A stretch of DNA of 33,050 nt, from positions 1 to 33,050 of the forward strand of contig MNVR01000001.1 of the NCBI GenBank assembly GCA_001873995.1, in the 5' to 3' direction. Made by a program: the position numbers and the translations under genes. The stretch's first letter is position 1, and each line of letters opens with the position of its first letter. This DNA is from Candidatus Phelpsiimicrobium noxiivivens (lineage in GTDB: Bacteria > Omnitrophota > Gorgyraeia > Velamenicoccales > Velamenicoccaceae). This document shows positions 14,233-22,177 of the stretch, piece after piece. The notes beneath the pieces are model-generated. The model did no database searches. It had not been told where the DNA came from and was given only the letters and a program-made list of their open reading frames with translations.

Positions 14233-15570
14233 TCAGACGCTCAAATTTTTCAGAAACGACGGCAGGCCTGCAGCTTCGCGGGGCCCAACAAGGATATTCC
14301 ATCCTGACTTCTCTTCTAAGTCACCGCTCATCATCGCCACGTAGCCCGGTATTATAAGATCCTTATGTTTTACTATATCAGATAATTTAAATTTAATAAG
14401 AGTATCAGATATCCTCTCCGGGGTGAATTTCTCAGCTGCCCAGGCTGTCAAAACGGACATCCCTTCCGTATCAAGACAAATAAGATGCGCCGGGACCCGG
14501 CTTGATTCTATTTCGCCCAGAACCGTGTAATAGGTCAACGAAAAATTTGTCGTGACAAGGACCGGAGAACGATCATTCACCAAACCCACAGGATAGACTT
14601 TTGACTCAACCTGCAAAGGTTTTTGCGGGTCTGTAAAAATATTCTGCCGCAGTGTCAAAAGAGGCAGCACATATTCAGGTTTTCTTGTCTTTAACAAGAC
14701 AATACTGGCATATTTAACAATATGGCCCGCGGCTTGCGCAGCTCCTTTAGGCTCATCTTCATCTTCTATGATTGCCATGGTTGGAAACCCCAGGCTTCGC
14801 TCGTTCTTTTTAATTGAAAGCCTGCGGATCTGCGTCAACTGCCATAAGCATTCGCTGGCGGTCTCGGAACTCACGTGAAACACCAGGTCAGCCTGTCCCT
14901 GTTGTATCGCCCTTTTTGAGGCATTAGAAAAATCATCCAGGCTTTTAGCCTTAAAAGCCAATGGTACTTTATATTCCTTGCATATAGAAATGAAAGCATC
15001 CATCTCGCGCGGCTCGTTGCAGTACACAAGCGGCCTGCGGCCGGCGCATATTTCTAAAGCAGGCCTCAAACTCTCAATTGAATCGGGCATAAGAACTATC
15101 CCAAGCTGAGTCTTGTTGATCACAACATTAAGCATTTTTACGAACTGCTGCTTATCGCGCGACTTTTCCCTCAGCGCGATAAGCTCAACTCCTATTTTTT
15201 GGCCAACGCGTTCAAAACTTAACCGCTGTACTTCATCCAACGCGTTCACTAATTCCACAGGAGCCATATCATCTTCAATAATAAATCCTATGGCCGTAGG
15301 ATGATAAAATTTCTCTTCGTGCCGGAAAAGCACTGTCTCATTACCGACAAGGCATTTTTGCTCTCCGGTACCTATCTCAACCTTCCGAATGGCTGGCTGT
15401 GACGCCGCCTCTAAAATTGCGCGGACTTCGCCCGAAACAAAAGAACATTTATCCAACGCGACGGCTTTCTTTGCTAGTTGCATCGCGAACGCGAGGCATG
15501 TCTGAAAACCGCATTTTTTGCAATTCGTCCTAGGCAGCAGCTTATAGATATCTAAACCCGAGAGCGCCAT
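14233..15570 (-). CDS. acsC: Corrinoid/Fe-S protein large subunit (CODH/ACS gamma)
   Basis: Large subunit of the corrinoid/iron-sulfur protein, holding the corrinoid and a [4Fe-4S] cluster. 445 aa, matching the acetogen protein. The N-terminal cluster motif is C17-x2-C20-x4-C25-x16-C42 (RTNCKKCGFQTC ... KC). A TIM barrel (FIIEDDMAPVEL, PLVYCNEPREM, GFPTMAIIEDED) and a C-terminal Rossmann-like corrinoid domain (PVLVTTNFSLTYY, GYVAMMSGDLEEKSGW, ILVGPREAAGLPSFLK) follow. Its start overlaps larC by 19 nt, an unusual link to nickel-pincer biosynthesis. Confidence 0.95.
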   Translation of the reverse strand: MALSGLDIYKLLPRTNCKKCGFQTCLAFAMQLAKKAVALDKCSFVSGEVRAILEAASQPAIRKVEIGTGEQKCLVGNETVLFRHEEKFYHPTAIGFIIEDDMAPVELVNALDEVQRLSFERVGQKIGVELIALREKSRDKQQFVKMLNVVINKTQLGIVLMPDSIESLRPALEICAGRRPLVYCNEPREMDAFISICKEYKVPLAFKAKSLDDFSNASKRAIQQGQADLVFHVSSETASECLWQLTQIRRLSIKKNERSLGFPTMAIIEDEDEPKGAAQAAGHIVKYASIVLLKTRKPEYVLPLLTLRQNIFTDPQKPLQVESKVYPVGLVNDRSPVLVTTNFSLTYYTVLGEIESSRVPAHLICLDTEGMSVLTAWAAEKFTPERISDTLIKFKLSDIVKHKDLIIPGYVAMMSGDLEEKSGWNILVGPREAAGLPSFLKNLSV

Positions 15571-16706
15571 TTTAATTCCGCCTTCTTTTTAAGATCATTA
15601 TAGATCTTTGAAATTGGTTCATTCGTCTTTTTTGCCAGGATCTTGCAATCCTCATATTCTGGCGATACCTTCAAGCCTCCTGACGGCAGATAGGCAAGTT
15701 TTACTCTAGCCTTAATTCCCATATAAGCAACATGCTCTATTCTACGCGAGAGCTTTAACCTTTGGACAGGATAAAACCTCAGGCCGATAGAGCTGGTCTG
15801 ACTTAAGACAAGCGCTGATATCTTACCTAAATTTTCGGCATTTGACAATATAGTTAATAAAAAACCAGGCCTTGTCTTTTTCATGATTACGTTTTCAATA
15901 AATACATCCATTGCCCCGGCTTCAAACAGCTTCTCAAAAAGATAGTCAAAGAATTGCGGGTTCATATCATCAATATTTGACTCAATTACCAAGGCCTCAT
16001 CCGTTTCCATGGCAGGCGCTGGCCTTTTAAGAACAACGGCTCGCAGGACATTTGAGCATTCTACCGGATCCGCGCAACCTGCCCCGTATCCGCATCGCTC
16101 AATTAAGAAAATATTTTTAAAAGAAGTATCTATCTGTTTCCCAAAAACAGAAAGTATGGCCATGCCCGTTGGCGTGACATTTTCGTATAATGATCCTGTA
16201 AAATATACTTTCTTTTCCTTAATAAGTTCAAGAGTGGCAGGCGCTATCGCTTTATTTACCGGTATAACGGAATAGAATATTTCGCGCGCGCCTATTTTTT
16301 CCAACGCTATGCAAGCTGCCGCGATATCAATAATAGAATCAATATCGCCAAGCTGCTTAAGATCCAGGCCGCCGTGCCTATGGCCGTGCGCGATTCTTTC
16401 AGCTTTGGCTAAGGCTTCATAAACCCTTAATATATTTGTTTTGACCTCGCCTGAAAGACGGCTCGCTTTGATCAGTTTTACGATCTGAAGGTAGGAATAG
16501 TTCTTGAGCGAGCTTACTATAACACTAAATAAGGCCGCCTTAACGTGCCCCCTTTGCGCGTGCCCCTTCTCTAAACGATAACCCCCCACGGATATTTTTT
16601 TCAATTCGCGCTTTAAAAAATTGAAACTCACGCCAAGATCAAGCAACGAGGCAACTGTCATATCGCCGCTAATACCACCAATGAGATCAAAATAAAGTGT
16701 TTTCAT
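15552..16706 (-). CDS. larC: LarC, nickel-pincer cofactor chelatase
   Basis: LarC inserts nickel into the pyridinium bisthiocarboxylate precursor to complete the NPN cofactor of lactate racemase and relatives. 384 aa from ATG 16706 (MKTLYFDLIGGISGDM); the longer frame runs through larB. Recognisable blocks are the start motif, AHGHRHGGLDLKQLGDIDSIIDI, a FTGSLYENVTPTGMAIL segment, ESNIDDMNPQFFDYLFEKL and IMKKTRPGFLLTIL. It overlaps larB by ATGA and acsC by 19 nt. LarA and LarE are not in the window, so which enzyme receives the cofactor is open. Confidence 0.92.
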   Translation of the reverse strand: MKTLYFDLIGGISGDMTVASLLDLGVSFNFLKRELKKISVGGYRLEKGHAQRGHVKAALFSVIVSSLKNYSYLQIVKLIKASRLSGEVKTNILRVYEALAKAERIAHGHRHGGLDLKQLGDIDSIIDIAAACIALEKIGAREIFYSVIPVNKAIAPATLELIKEKKVYFTGSLYENVTPTGMAILSVFGKQIDTSFKNIFLIERCGYGAGCADPVECSNVLRAVVLKRPAPAMETDEALVIESNIDDMNPQFFDYLFEKLFEAGAMDVFIENVIMKKTRPGFLLTILSNAENLGKISALVLSQTSSIGLRFYPVQRLKLSRRIEHVAYMGIKARVKLAYLPSGGLKVSPEYEDCKILAKKTNEPISKIYNDLKKKAELKWRSRV

Positions 16707-17380
16707 GCCTTTAGACGATTCACAAGGCCGGCAAAATACCCGGCTCCGAAACCATTGTCTATATTTATAACAGCTATGCCAGGCGAACAACTATTAAGCA
16801 TTGTCAATAACGCTGACAAACCTCCGAAACTCGCACCATACCCGCAGCTAGTAGGCACGGCTATCACCGGAGCTTTTACCAGGCCGCTCACCAAGCTTGC
16901 CAAAGCGCCTTCCATGCCTGCGACAACTATAATACACGAAGCTTTTGACAATATTTCTTTTTTATCAAGCAACCTATGCACTCCCGCGACTCCGACATCG
17001 TAGAGTTTGCGCACTCCTGAACCCATAAGCTCCAGGGTCAGGGCCGCTTCCTCAGCTACAGGTATGTCGCTCGTTCCGGCCGTCACTATCAATACCTCTC
17101 CTGCGTAACGATGAGTATTATTCGCAAAACGATAAGCAAGCTTTGCTTTTTCATTATATTTAAGGCCAGGTATCCTTTTCTTAAGGTAACGATAGATAGA
17201 TACTTTTAGGCGGGTAAGAAGAAGCGGCGAGCCTTTTTGTTTATTAAGTTCCTCCGCGATGCGCAGGATCTCAGACTTCGTCTTACGCTGGCAAAAAACA
17301 ACTTCGGGAAAACCCCGTCTCTTTTGCCTATCGGTATCAACGCAGGCAAAACCAAGATCAACGTATTTTTTCAGGGTCAT
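16703..17380 (-). CDS. larB: LarB, nicotinate-adenine-dinucleotide carboxylase/hydrolase
   Basis: LarB carboxylates the pyridinium ring of NaAD and hydrolyses it, the first step of nickel-pincer cofactor synthesis. 225 aa with the PurE-like C-terminal half: ILIVTAGTSDIPVAEEA, YDVGVAGVHRLL, CIIVVAGMEGALASLVSGL, VIAVPTSCGYGASFGG and VINIDNGFGAGYFA. The N-terminal LGFACVDTDRQKRRGFPEVVFC is a typical LarB head. ATGA overlaps on both sides (HTH-membrane gene before, larC after) point to a single mRNA. Confidence 0.92.
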   Translation of the reverse strand: MTLKKYVDLGFACVDTDRQKRRGFPEVVFCQRKTKSEILRIAEELNKQKGSPLLLTRLKVSIYRYLKKRIPGLKYNEKAKLAYRFANNTHRYAGEVLIVTAGTSDIPVAEEAALTLELMGSGVRKLYDVGVAGVHRLLDKKEILSKASCIIVVAGMEGALASLVSGLVKAPVIAVPTSCGYGASFGGLSALLTMLNSCSPGIAVINIDNGFGAGYFAGLVNRLKA

Positions 17381-17676
17381 AACCTGACTATGAAATAAAG
17401 CAGGAAGAAAACGATAATGAGGGACAAAATATAAAAATCATAATGGTAAAGAAAATCCCTCATCCTTTCAGGATGCGTCCCTTCAATAGAGATTAGCGAC
17501 TGATCAGGCTTTACTTTATGCCTTATCTGGTCTAACTGCTCTTTTTTAAACCTTAAAAACACGCCTCCTACCTTATACGCGGGTATATCTCCGCTCTCAG
17601 CCAGATCAATAACCTCTTTTTCAGTGATATTAAAATAACTTGCCACTTCCCTGATAGTCAAAAGTTTTGATGTCAT
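17377..17676 (-). CDS. Excisionase-type HTH protein with C-terminal membrane helix
   Basis: 99 aa. Residues 1-55 form a MerR/excisionase-like winged HTH (LTIREVASYFNITEKEVID, then GDIPAYKVGGVFLRFKKEQL). After a polar linker (about 55-77) the protein ends in one hydrophobic helix, FYILSLIIVFFLLYFIV, with no tail beyond it, so it would be tail-anchored with its HTH in the cytoplasm. The next gene upstream carries the same kind of HTH behind a bactofilin domain, four bases away. It is coupled to larB by ATGA. Target DNA or partner protein is unknown. Confidence 0.8.
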   Translation of the reverse strand: MTSKLLTIREVASYFNITEKEVIDLAESGDIPAYKVGGVFLRFKKEQLDQIRHKVKPDQSLISIEGTHPERMRDFLYHYDFYILSLIIVFFLLYFIVRL

Positions 17677-17680
17677 ATTA

Positions 17681-18190
17681 TCAACCTATCTTTCCGGCGG
17701 CGACCCACTCATCTATCTTCTTACGTTCAAACTTCCAAATATTAGAATCCTTAAATGCAGGTATCTTGCCTGAACTTGCCCAATCCACAATGGTGTTCAG
17801 GTCCACCTCAAGATACTTGGCAAGAGTTTCCGTATCAAAAATATCACCTAACATTGTGCATTTACCCTGAAAAAGAGCACCCTCGGATATGATCAGGACA
17901 GGAGTCTTTAGGTCTCCTTCCAATATTGACCGCTCAAGAAGAGTAACCCTTTTTGAAGCCGATATCTGGCCCTTCACTTTACCGGCTATCAGGATATCGT
18001 CTCCTGAGATCGTAGCATCCACTATCGCGCTTTCACCTATCTCAAGCTGACCCCTGACCTCAAGTGTGCCTTCAAATTTTCCGTTAATGCGCAAATGAAC
18101 GGCATCCTTAAAAGAAAGGCTGCCCTGCATAGCAGAATCAACAGTTATGACTCGCTCTTCAATCTCTTTCCTCTTGTCTCTGAGAGCCAT
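17681..18190 (-). CDS. Bactofilin-like polymer-forming protein with C-terminal HTH
   Basis: 169 aa from ATG 18190 (MALRDKRKEI), preceded by GGGAGG five bases upstream. Residues ~12-112 are a bactofilin beta-helix (GSLSFKDAVHLRINGKFEG, VRGQLEIGESAIVDATISG, LIAGKVKGQISASKRVTL, LEGDLKTPVLIISEGALFQG). Residues ~118-166 are an excisionase-type HTH (TETLAKYLEVDLNTIVDW, SGKIPAFKDSNIWKFERKK). Bactofilins assemble membrane-associated filaments; adding an HTH suggests a filament that binds DNA or a cytoskeletal partner. It overlaps mgtC by 32 nt. Confidence 0.88.
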   Translation of the reverse strand: MALRDKRKEIEERVITVDSAMQGSLSFKDAVHLRINGKFEGTLEVRGQLEIGESAIVDATISGDDILIAGKVKGQISASKRVTLLERSILEGDLKTPVLIISEGALFQGKCTMLGDIFDTETLAKYLEVDLNTIVDWASSGKIPAFKDSNIWKFERKKIDEWVAAGKIG

Positions 18191-18629
18191 AAGCACCTCC
18201 CTTTTTAAATAATACGTTCTCAAATTTTCTTAAAAATAAAAGCACCGCTAAGACAAGCGTCGTCACAAAAATAGAAGTCTTAAAAAAACCACAACCGACA
18301 CTCAAACCAAGCGCGGATACCACCCATAGGCTTGAAGCTGTTGTCAGGCCCCGGATCCCTATATTGGAGCGCATGATAGCTCCTGCTCCAAGAAAACCTA
18401 TGCCTGTAACTACACCTGCCGCGATACGCGTAGGGTCCAATGTGGCTTGTGCCTTATATATATCAAAAACATGCAGCGATGTCAACATAATCAACGTCGA
18501 GCCAAGGCAGACAAGGATGTGAGTACGCAAGCCTGCCTCATGCCTGGCGGTCTCCCTTTCAAGGCCTATAAGGCCGCTCAATACAAAAGCGACTAAGAGC
18601 CTGAGCATCATCTCATTATCCGTGATCAT
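18159..18629 (-). CDS. MgtC/SapB-family membrane protein
   Basis: 156-aa inner-membrane protein of the MgtC family, whose members aid survival in low Mg2+ and influence ATP synthase or c-di-NMP-linked stress. Signature LLVAFVLSGLIGLERE near residue 10-25, THILVCLGSTLIMLTS, the AAGVVTGIGFLGAGAIMR block and a later GLTTASSLWVVSALGLSVG. Four to five helices; the soluble C-terminal domain of Salmonella MgtC is absent. Its ATG overlaps the tsaD stop by ATGA, and its end overlaps the bactofilin gene. Confidence 0.92.
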   Translation of the reverse strand: MITDNEMMLRLLVAFVLSGLIGLERETARHEAGLRTHILVCLGSTLIMLTSLHVFDIYKAQATLDPTRIAAGVVTGIGFLGAGAIMRSNIGIRGLTTASSLWVVSALGLSVGCGFFKTSIFVTTLVLAVLLFLRKFENVLFKKGGAYGSQRQEERD

Positions 18630-19600
18630 CTTTTACCCTTCCTTCCTCTTTTAAAAAGCCTTCCGCCAAAACTGGCTACCATGGCCGCGTTATCCAAACA
18701 ATAATCCTTGTCAGCGATATAGAGCTCAAATCCATGCTTTCGGGACACGGCAGATAGAGAATCTCTCAAAATATTGTTAGAAACTACACCCCCTCCGGCA
18801 ACAAGGGCCTTTGCATCCGCGTTCTTAATACACAGCGTGGCCTTATTTACAATATCACTGACAACGGCTTTCTGAAAAGACGCGCAGATATCCGCCTTCC
18901 TCTCATATGAAACTTCACCATATATCTTTTTTAATTCCTGGATTTTATATAGGACCGCTGTCTTTATCCCGCTAAAACTGAAGTCAAGGCCCGGGCCGCA
19001 ACCACACCGAAAAGCAAAGGCTGCTGAGTCTCCTTTTTGAGCCATTTTTTCAATGACCGGCCCTCCGGGATAACCCAATCCAAGCATTTTTGCGGCCTTA
19101 TCAAATGCCTCGCCCGCGGCATCATCGCGCGTTGACCCAACAAGCTCTTCGCGAGACAAAGAACTAACCTTGTATAGGCTTGTGTGGCCTCCTGAAACGA
19201 CAAGCCCCACAAAAGGAAAAGGAACATCCTTGTGTTTAATAAAAGCCGCGTATAAATGAGCCCTGACGTGATCAACGAACATGAGCGGAAGTTTCCAGCC
19301 CATGCTTAAGCCCCTGGCAAAAGATATGCCCACAAGAAGCGAACCTATGAGCCCTGGGCCCTGCGTCGCGGCTATAAGATCTATATCCTGCTTCCTGACT
19401 CTCGCTTTTTTTAAAGCGGCATCAACAACAACACATATAGATCCAAGATGAGCGCGTGAAGCTATCTCAGGTATAACGCCGCCATAAAATGAGTGAAATT
19501 TAAGGCTTGAGGCGACAACGTTGGAAAGGACCACGCTTGAGTCTTTGACGACCGCGGCGCACGTTTCATCGCAGGAAGATTCTATACCTAATACTATCAT
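18626..19600 (-). CDS. tsaD: tRNA t6A transferase subunit TsaD
   Basis: Transfers the threonylcarbamoyl group to A37 of ANN-decoding tRNAs. 324 aa of the Kae1/Gcp ASKHA fold: MIVLGIESSCDET at the N-terminus, Fe-binding H111 and H115 in VDHVRAHLYA, LVVSGGHTSLY, GEAFDKAAKMLGLGYPGGP, and the late LVAGGGVVSNN and DKDYCLDNAAM with the third metal ligand. No ribosome site is visible. The start codon is 13 nt from the 193-bp MITE-like element. Confidence 0.97.
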   Translation of the reverse strand: MIVLGIESSCDETCAAVVKDSSVVLSNVVASSLKFHSFYGGVIPEIASRAHLGSICVVVDAALKKARVRKQDIDLIAATQGPGLIGSLLVGISFARGLSMGWKLPLMFVDHVRAHLYAAFIKHKDVPFPFVGLVVSGGHTSLYKVSSLSREELVGSTRDDAAGEAFDKAAKMLGLGYPGGPVIEKMAQKGDSAAFAFRCGCGPGLDFSFSGIKTAVLYKIQELKKIYGEVSYERKADICASFQKAVVSDIVNKATLCIKNADAKALVAGGGVVSNNILRDSLSAVSRKHGFELYIADKDYCLDNAAMVASFGGRLFKRGRKGKR

Positions 19601-19613
19601 ACTATTGACTTAG

Positions 19614-19806
19614 GCTAAAGTGATGGAAGCTTCTTTGCGCACGGTATTTTTTGCCGTCTGCTGCGATCTGCATTTTCACTGTTACGCTCCAAAGAACATG
19701 CCGCTACAGCTAAAATGCAATTCCCCTGCCTACCGGCAGGCAGGCTTGCAGACTCTTGCCAAAAAATACATGATCGTGCGCTTAAAGGATCTTCCATTGC
19801 TTTTGC
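19614..19806. mobile_element. 193-bp MITE-like element, copy 1
   Basis: Fills the tsaD/deacetylase gap. The ends are imperfect inverted repeats (gctaaagtgatggaag at the left, cttccattgcttttgc at the right), and the two outer arms remain similar for about 50-60 bp (ttctttgcgcacg, ttgccgtctgctgcg against the reverse complement of the right arm). An inner stem TGCATTTT/AAAATGCA (19669-19676, 19712-19719) and a CCTGCCT...AGGCAGG hairpin complete it. Copy 2 at 25531-25723 has the same length and outer arms but a different inner stem. No transposase gene and no clear target-site duplication are seen. Confidence 0.75.
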
Positions 19807-19830
19807 ATCTCTCTATAAATCTGCTCAATC

Positions 19831-20727
19831 CTACTCTACGACCTCTGAAAGATTGACGAACTCATATCCTTGCGCTCTAAATTCGGGTATGACTTCTCTT
19901 AAAACAGCTATAGTGTTTACCCTATCATGCCCTATGCCCACCGCCACACCTCTGTTCTTTGCCATTACGGAAAGTTTCACAAGCTGAGCGCGGATATACA
20001 CCCGGTCACTTTCATTATCAATAAAAACATCCCTCTGGGCATATCTTAACTTTAAACTCTGAGCTAATTTACGGCAAACGCTGCGGGGTGTGACAAGGCT
20101 GTCCAAAAAAAACATTTCGCGCTTTCTTAAATAACCAAGTACTATCTTCATCAATCGCGCGTTTTCCGTTGCCATTGATCCCATATGATTGCTTACACCG
20201 CAGGCATAAGGAACAGACTCAAAGGCCTGATCAAGCATATTTAATACTTTATCCCTATCCATAGTCGTCAGAAGTGTCTTCTCTTCAAGGCTATAATCAG
20301 CCTTATTATGAGGCTCCATAGGCATGTGTACTATGACATCCTTATTTTTACTATGCGCCAGGCGCGCAGCCTCTGTTGAAAAAGGCTTAAAAGGCAAAAT
20401 AGAAAGCGTCAGGCTAAAATCATTATCAGTAATGAAATCCCTGTTCCTAAGATTATAACCCCAATCATCCAAGACAATGGCGATCCTACCTAATCTCATC
20501 TTAGGTTTTACGGCAGTCTCAGGCGCCAGGCGTTCTTTAAGAATGGCTTCTGGCTCAGGCGCGCGCTCAGTCCGTTCTTTCTCCTTCACTGGCGCGGCTA
20601 TCGCGGCAGGGCGTGCCTTTTTTCTACCGGGCTGAGATCCATTCCTTAATAAATATATCAAAAAAGCGGATTGAATGATAATGATCGAAGACAAAACTAT
20701 GATGACAAAATTTTTAAAATTGTTCAT
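19831..20727 (-). CDS. Divergent polysaccharide deacetylase family protein
   Basis: 298 aa, one N-terminal transmembrane anchor (about 9-28), then a charged Pro/Ala/Glu-rich linker (30-75) and a divergent polysaccharide deacetylase (YibQ-like, DUF610) domain from about residue 80: RIAIVLDDWGYN, LTLSILPF, VIVHMPMEPHN, CGVSNHMGSMATENARLM, FFLDSLVTPRS, and GVAVGIGHDR. It is probably a periplasmic envelope enzyme, though some family members may have lost activity. A small palindrome and TATAAT box stand upstream, and copy 1 of the MITE-like element lies 24 nt downstream of its stop. Confidence 0.88.
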   Translation of the reverse strand: MNNFKNFVIIVLSSIIIIQSAFLIYLLRNGSQPGRKKARPAAIAAPVKEKERTERAPEPEAILKERLAPETAVKPKMRLGRIAIVLDDWGYNLRNRDFITDNDFSLTLSILPFKPFSTEAARLAHSKNKDVIVHMPMEPHNKADYSLEEKTLLTTMDRDKVLNMLDQAFESVPYACGVSNHMGSMATENARLMKIVLGYLRKREMFFLDSLVTPRSVCRKLAQSLKLRYAQRDVFIDNESDRVYIRAQLVKLSVMAKNRGVAVGIGHDRVNTIAVLREVIPEFRAQGYEFVNLSEVVE

Positions 20728-20761
20728 TGATTTTGACCATTGCAGGTTAATCTTGCCTATT

Positions 20762-20781
20762 ATTATAGGTATTTATACCTA
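20762..20781 (-). promoter_or_regulatory. Possible deacetylase-gene promoter with inverted repeat
   Basis: TATAAT in transcript sense (20762-20767) stands about 35 bases before the deacetylase ATG. An inverted repeat TAGGTAT-TT-ATACCTA (20766-20781) adjoins it. The -35 region is poor, so this is only a candidate; the structured motif at 20790-20857 is just upstream. Confidence 0.3.
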
Positions 20782-20789
20782 ACGAGATA

Positions 20790-20857
20790 ACCCCGTAGCT
20801 TACGTGGTAAATTATAAGCGAGATAGCTTAAAATTTATGGCTATCTAAGCAAGGAGC
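20790..20857 (-). other. Candidate structured RNA/DNA motif, copy 1
   Basis: Minus-strand fold: outer stem GCTCC/GGGGT, internal loop TT/TAC, stem GCTTA/TAAGC, then a long stem TAAATT-T-TAAGC against GCTTA-T-AATTTA with a U-U mismatch and hexaloop TATCTC. Copy 2 before secDF shares the CTCCTTGCTT start, the TATCTC hexaloop and the U-U mismatch while other pairs change together. It lies between ctpA and the deacetylase gene. It matches no riboswitch class that I know. Confidence 0.55.
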
Positions 20858-20863
20858 ATTCAT

Positions 20864-22177
20864 TTATTTAACAAAACTTTTATAGATCTTCAGGCTTTTT
20901 AATATATCAACAGCGCGCTCCAAGGCCGGGTCTGAAACATGCGCTTCCTTATGAAATTCTTGTAATGGCCGCGGCCCAGACTCACTTTTCAATTTTTTAT
21001 CTTCCACGCCTTCAAAAATAGCCTCATAAGCCTTTGCATCATCTTTTGACACGGCTTCTTTGACAACATCAACAGGCTCTTTAGATCCAACGACGATGTC
21101 CGGTGTAATGCCCTTCTGGTGAATTGATATGCCCTTAGGCGTAAAATAGCGGCTGGTTGTCAGTTTTAACGCGGAACCATCTTTTAAGGGAAAGACCGTC
21201 TGCACAGAACCCTTGCCAAACGTTGTAACGCCCAGAATGATCGCCCGTTGATTATCCTGCAGCGCGCCCGCGACTATCTCACTGCCTGACGCGCTGCCTT
21301 CGTTGACGAGAAGGACCAACGGCATTACCGCATAAGGCGTTTTAAGATTTGCTTTATATTCCGCGTTTTGTTTTATATCTCGCCCCTTAATAGAAACAAT
21401 AAGAGCCCCTTTAGGCAAAAACATCTCGCACGTGGCTATTGCCATATCCAAGAGGCCTCCTGGATTGTTCCTTAGGTCAAGCACCAGGCTATCCATACCC
21501 AGTTTATTTAGGCCTTTAAGGGCGCGATCTAATTCTTTCGGCGTATCTTCCCTGAACTCAACAAGCTTAAGATAGGCGATATGATCTTCTAATATCTTTG
21601 CCTCCTTAATATCTTTTATGGCAATAATGGCCCTTTTTATCTTATAAGAATGAAGTTTGTTCTCTTTCTCGCGCCAAATTACCACGTTGACCTCAGCGCC
21701 CGGCTTGCCCCTTAGCTTCTTGACAGCTTCGTTAAGAGTAAAATTTCTAATGACAACATCATCTATTTTTACGATACGGTCGTTGGTTTGCAGGCCTGCT
21801 TCCCATGCCGGTGTATCCTCAATAGGCGTGATAACAGTGACTAAATTATCCTTGACCGTGATCTCAATGCCTATACCCCCGAATTTTCCTTCAGTCTCCA
21901 CTTTAAGTTCTTCATATTCTTCGGGCGGCAAAAACTGGCTGTGCGGGTCAAGATGATCCAGCATACCGGCCATGGCGCCATAAATAAGATCCTTTGGTTT
22001 AGTATCGTCCGCATACTGCGCCTGGATAACAGCCAGGGCATCGGCAAAAAGATCCAGTTCTTTATACGAACCACTCTTTTTGGAACGGTCAATGCCTGAA
22101 ATTGCCAGGCTAGAAAGGGACGCTAAAAAAAACGCGACGCAGAAAAAAATAAATACCTTGCGGCACATCTTTAGCAT
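20864..22177 (-). CDS. ctpA: C-terminal processing peptidase, S41 family
   Basis: Exported serine protease that trims C-termini of envelope proteins. 437 aa: hydrophobic signal/anchor 8-28, N-terminal helical part ending in GAMAGMLDHLDPHSQFL, PDZ domain about 95-175 with GGIGIEI and AGLQTNDRIVKID, and the peptidase core with LVLDLRNNPGGLL, catalytic serine in NEGSASGSEIVAG (about 292-304) and lysine K322 in TTFGKGSVQT. A Lys-rich C-terminal tail is typical. The start overlaps gatB by 7 nt. Confidence 0.95.
   Translation of the reverse strand: MLKMCRKVFIFFCVAFFLASLSSLAISGIDRSKKSGSYKELDLFADALAVIQAQYADDTKPKDLIYGAMAGMLDHLDPHSQFLPPEEYEELKVETEGKFGGIGIEITVKDNLVTVITPIEDTPAWEAGLQTNDRIVKIDDVVIRNFTLNEAVKKLRGKPGAEVNVVIWREKENKLHSYKIKRAIIAIKDIKEAKILEDHIAYLKLVEFREDTPKELDRALKGLNKLGMDSLVLDLRNNPGGLLDMAIATCEMFLPKGALIVSIKGRDIKQNAEYKANLKTPYAVMPLVLLVNEGSASGSEIVAGALQDNQRAIILGVTTFGKGSVQTVFPLKDGSALKLTTSRYFTPKGISIHQKGITPDIVVGSKEPVDVVKEAVSKDDAKAYEAIFEGVEDKKLKSESGPRPLQEFHKEAHVSDPALERAVDILKSLKIYKSFVK

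Noticed and set aside
14231-14302. Longer AcsV start
   Set aside because: The extra residues only overlap the acsC end; the ferredoxin domain begins right after ATG 14230.
16707-16790. Longer LarC start
   Set aside because: It lies wholly in larB out of frame; MKTLYFDLIGGISGDM is the family N-terminus.
19615-19856. Small frames inside MITE-like copy 1
   Set aside because: They follow the inverted-repeat sequence in both strands, and copy 2 breaks the frames in the inner stem.
20790-20857. Known riboswitch
   Set aside because: Neither loop nor stems match purine, SAM, c-di-GMP, preQ1, fluoride, ZTP or TPP consensus as I know them.
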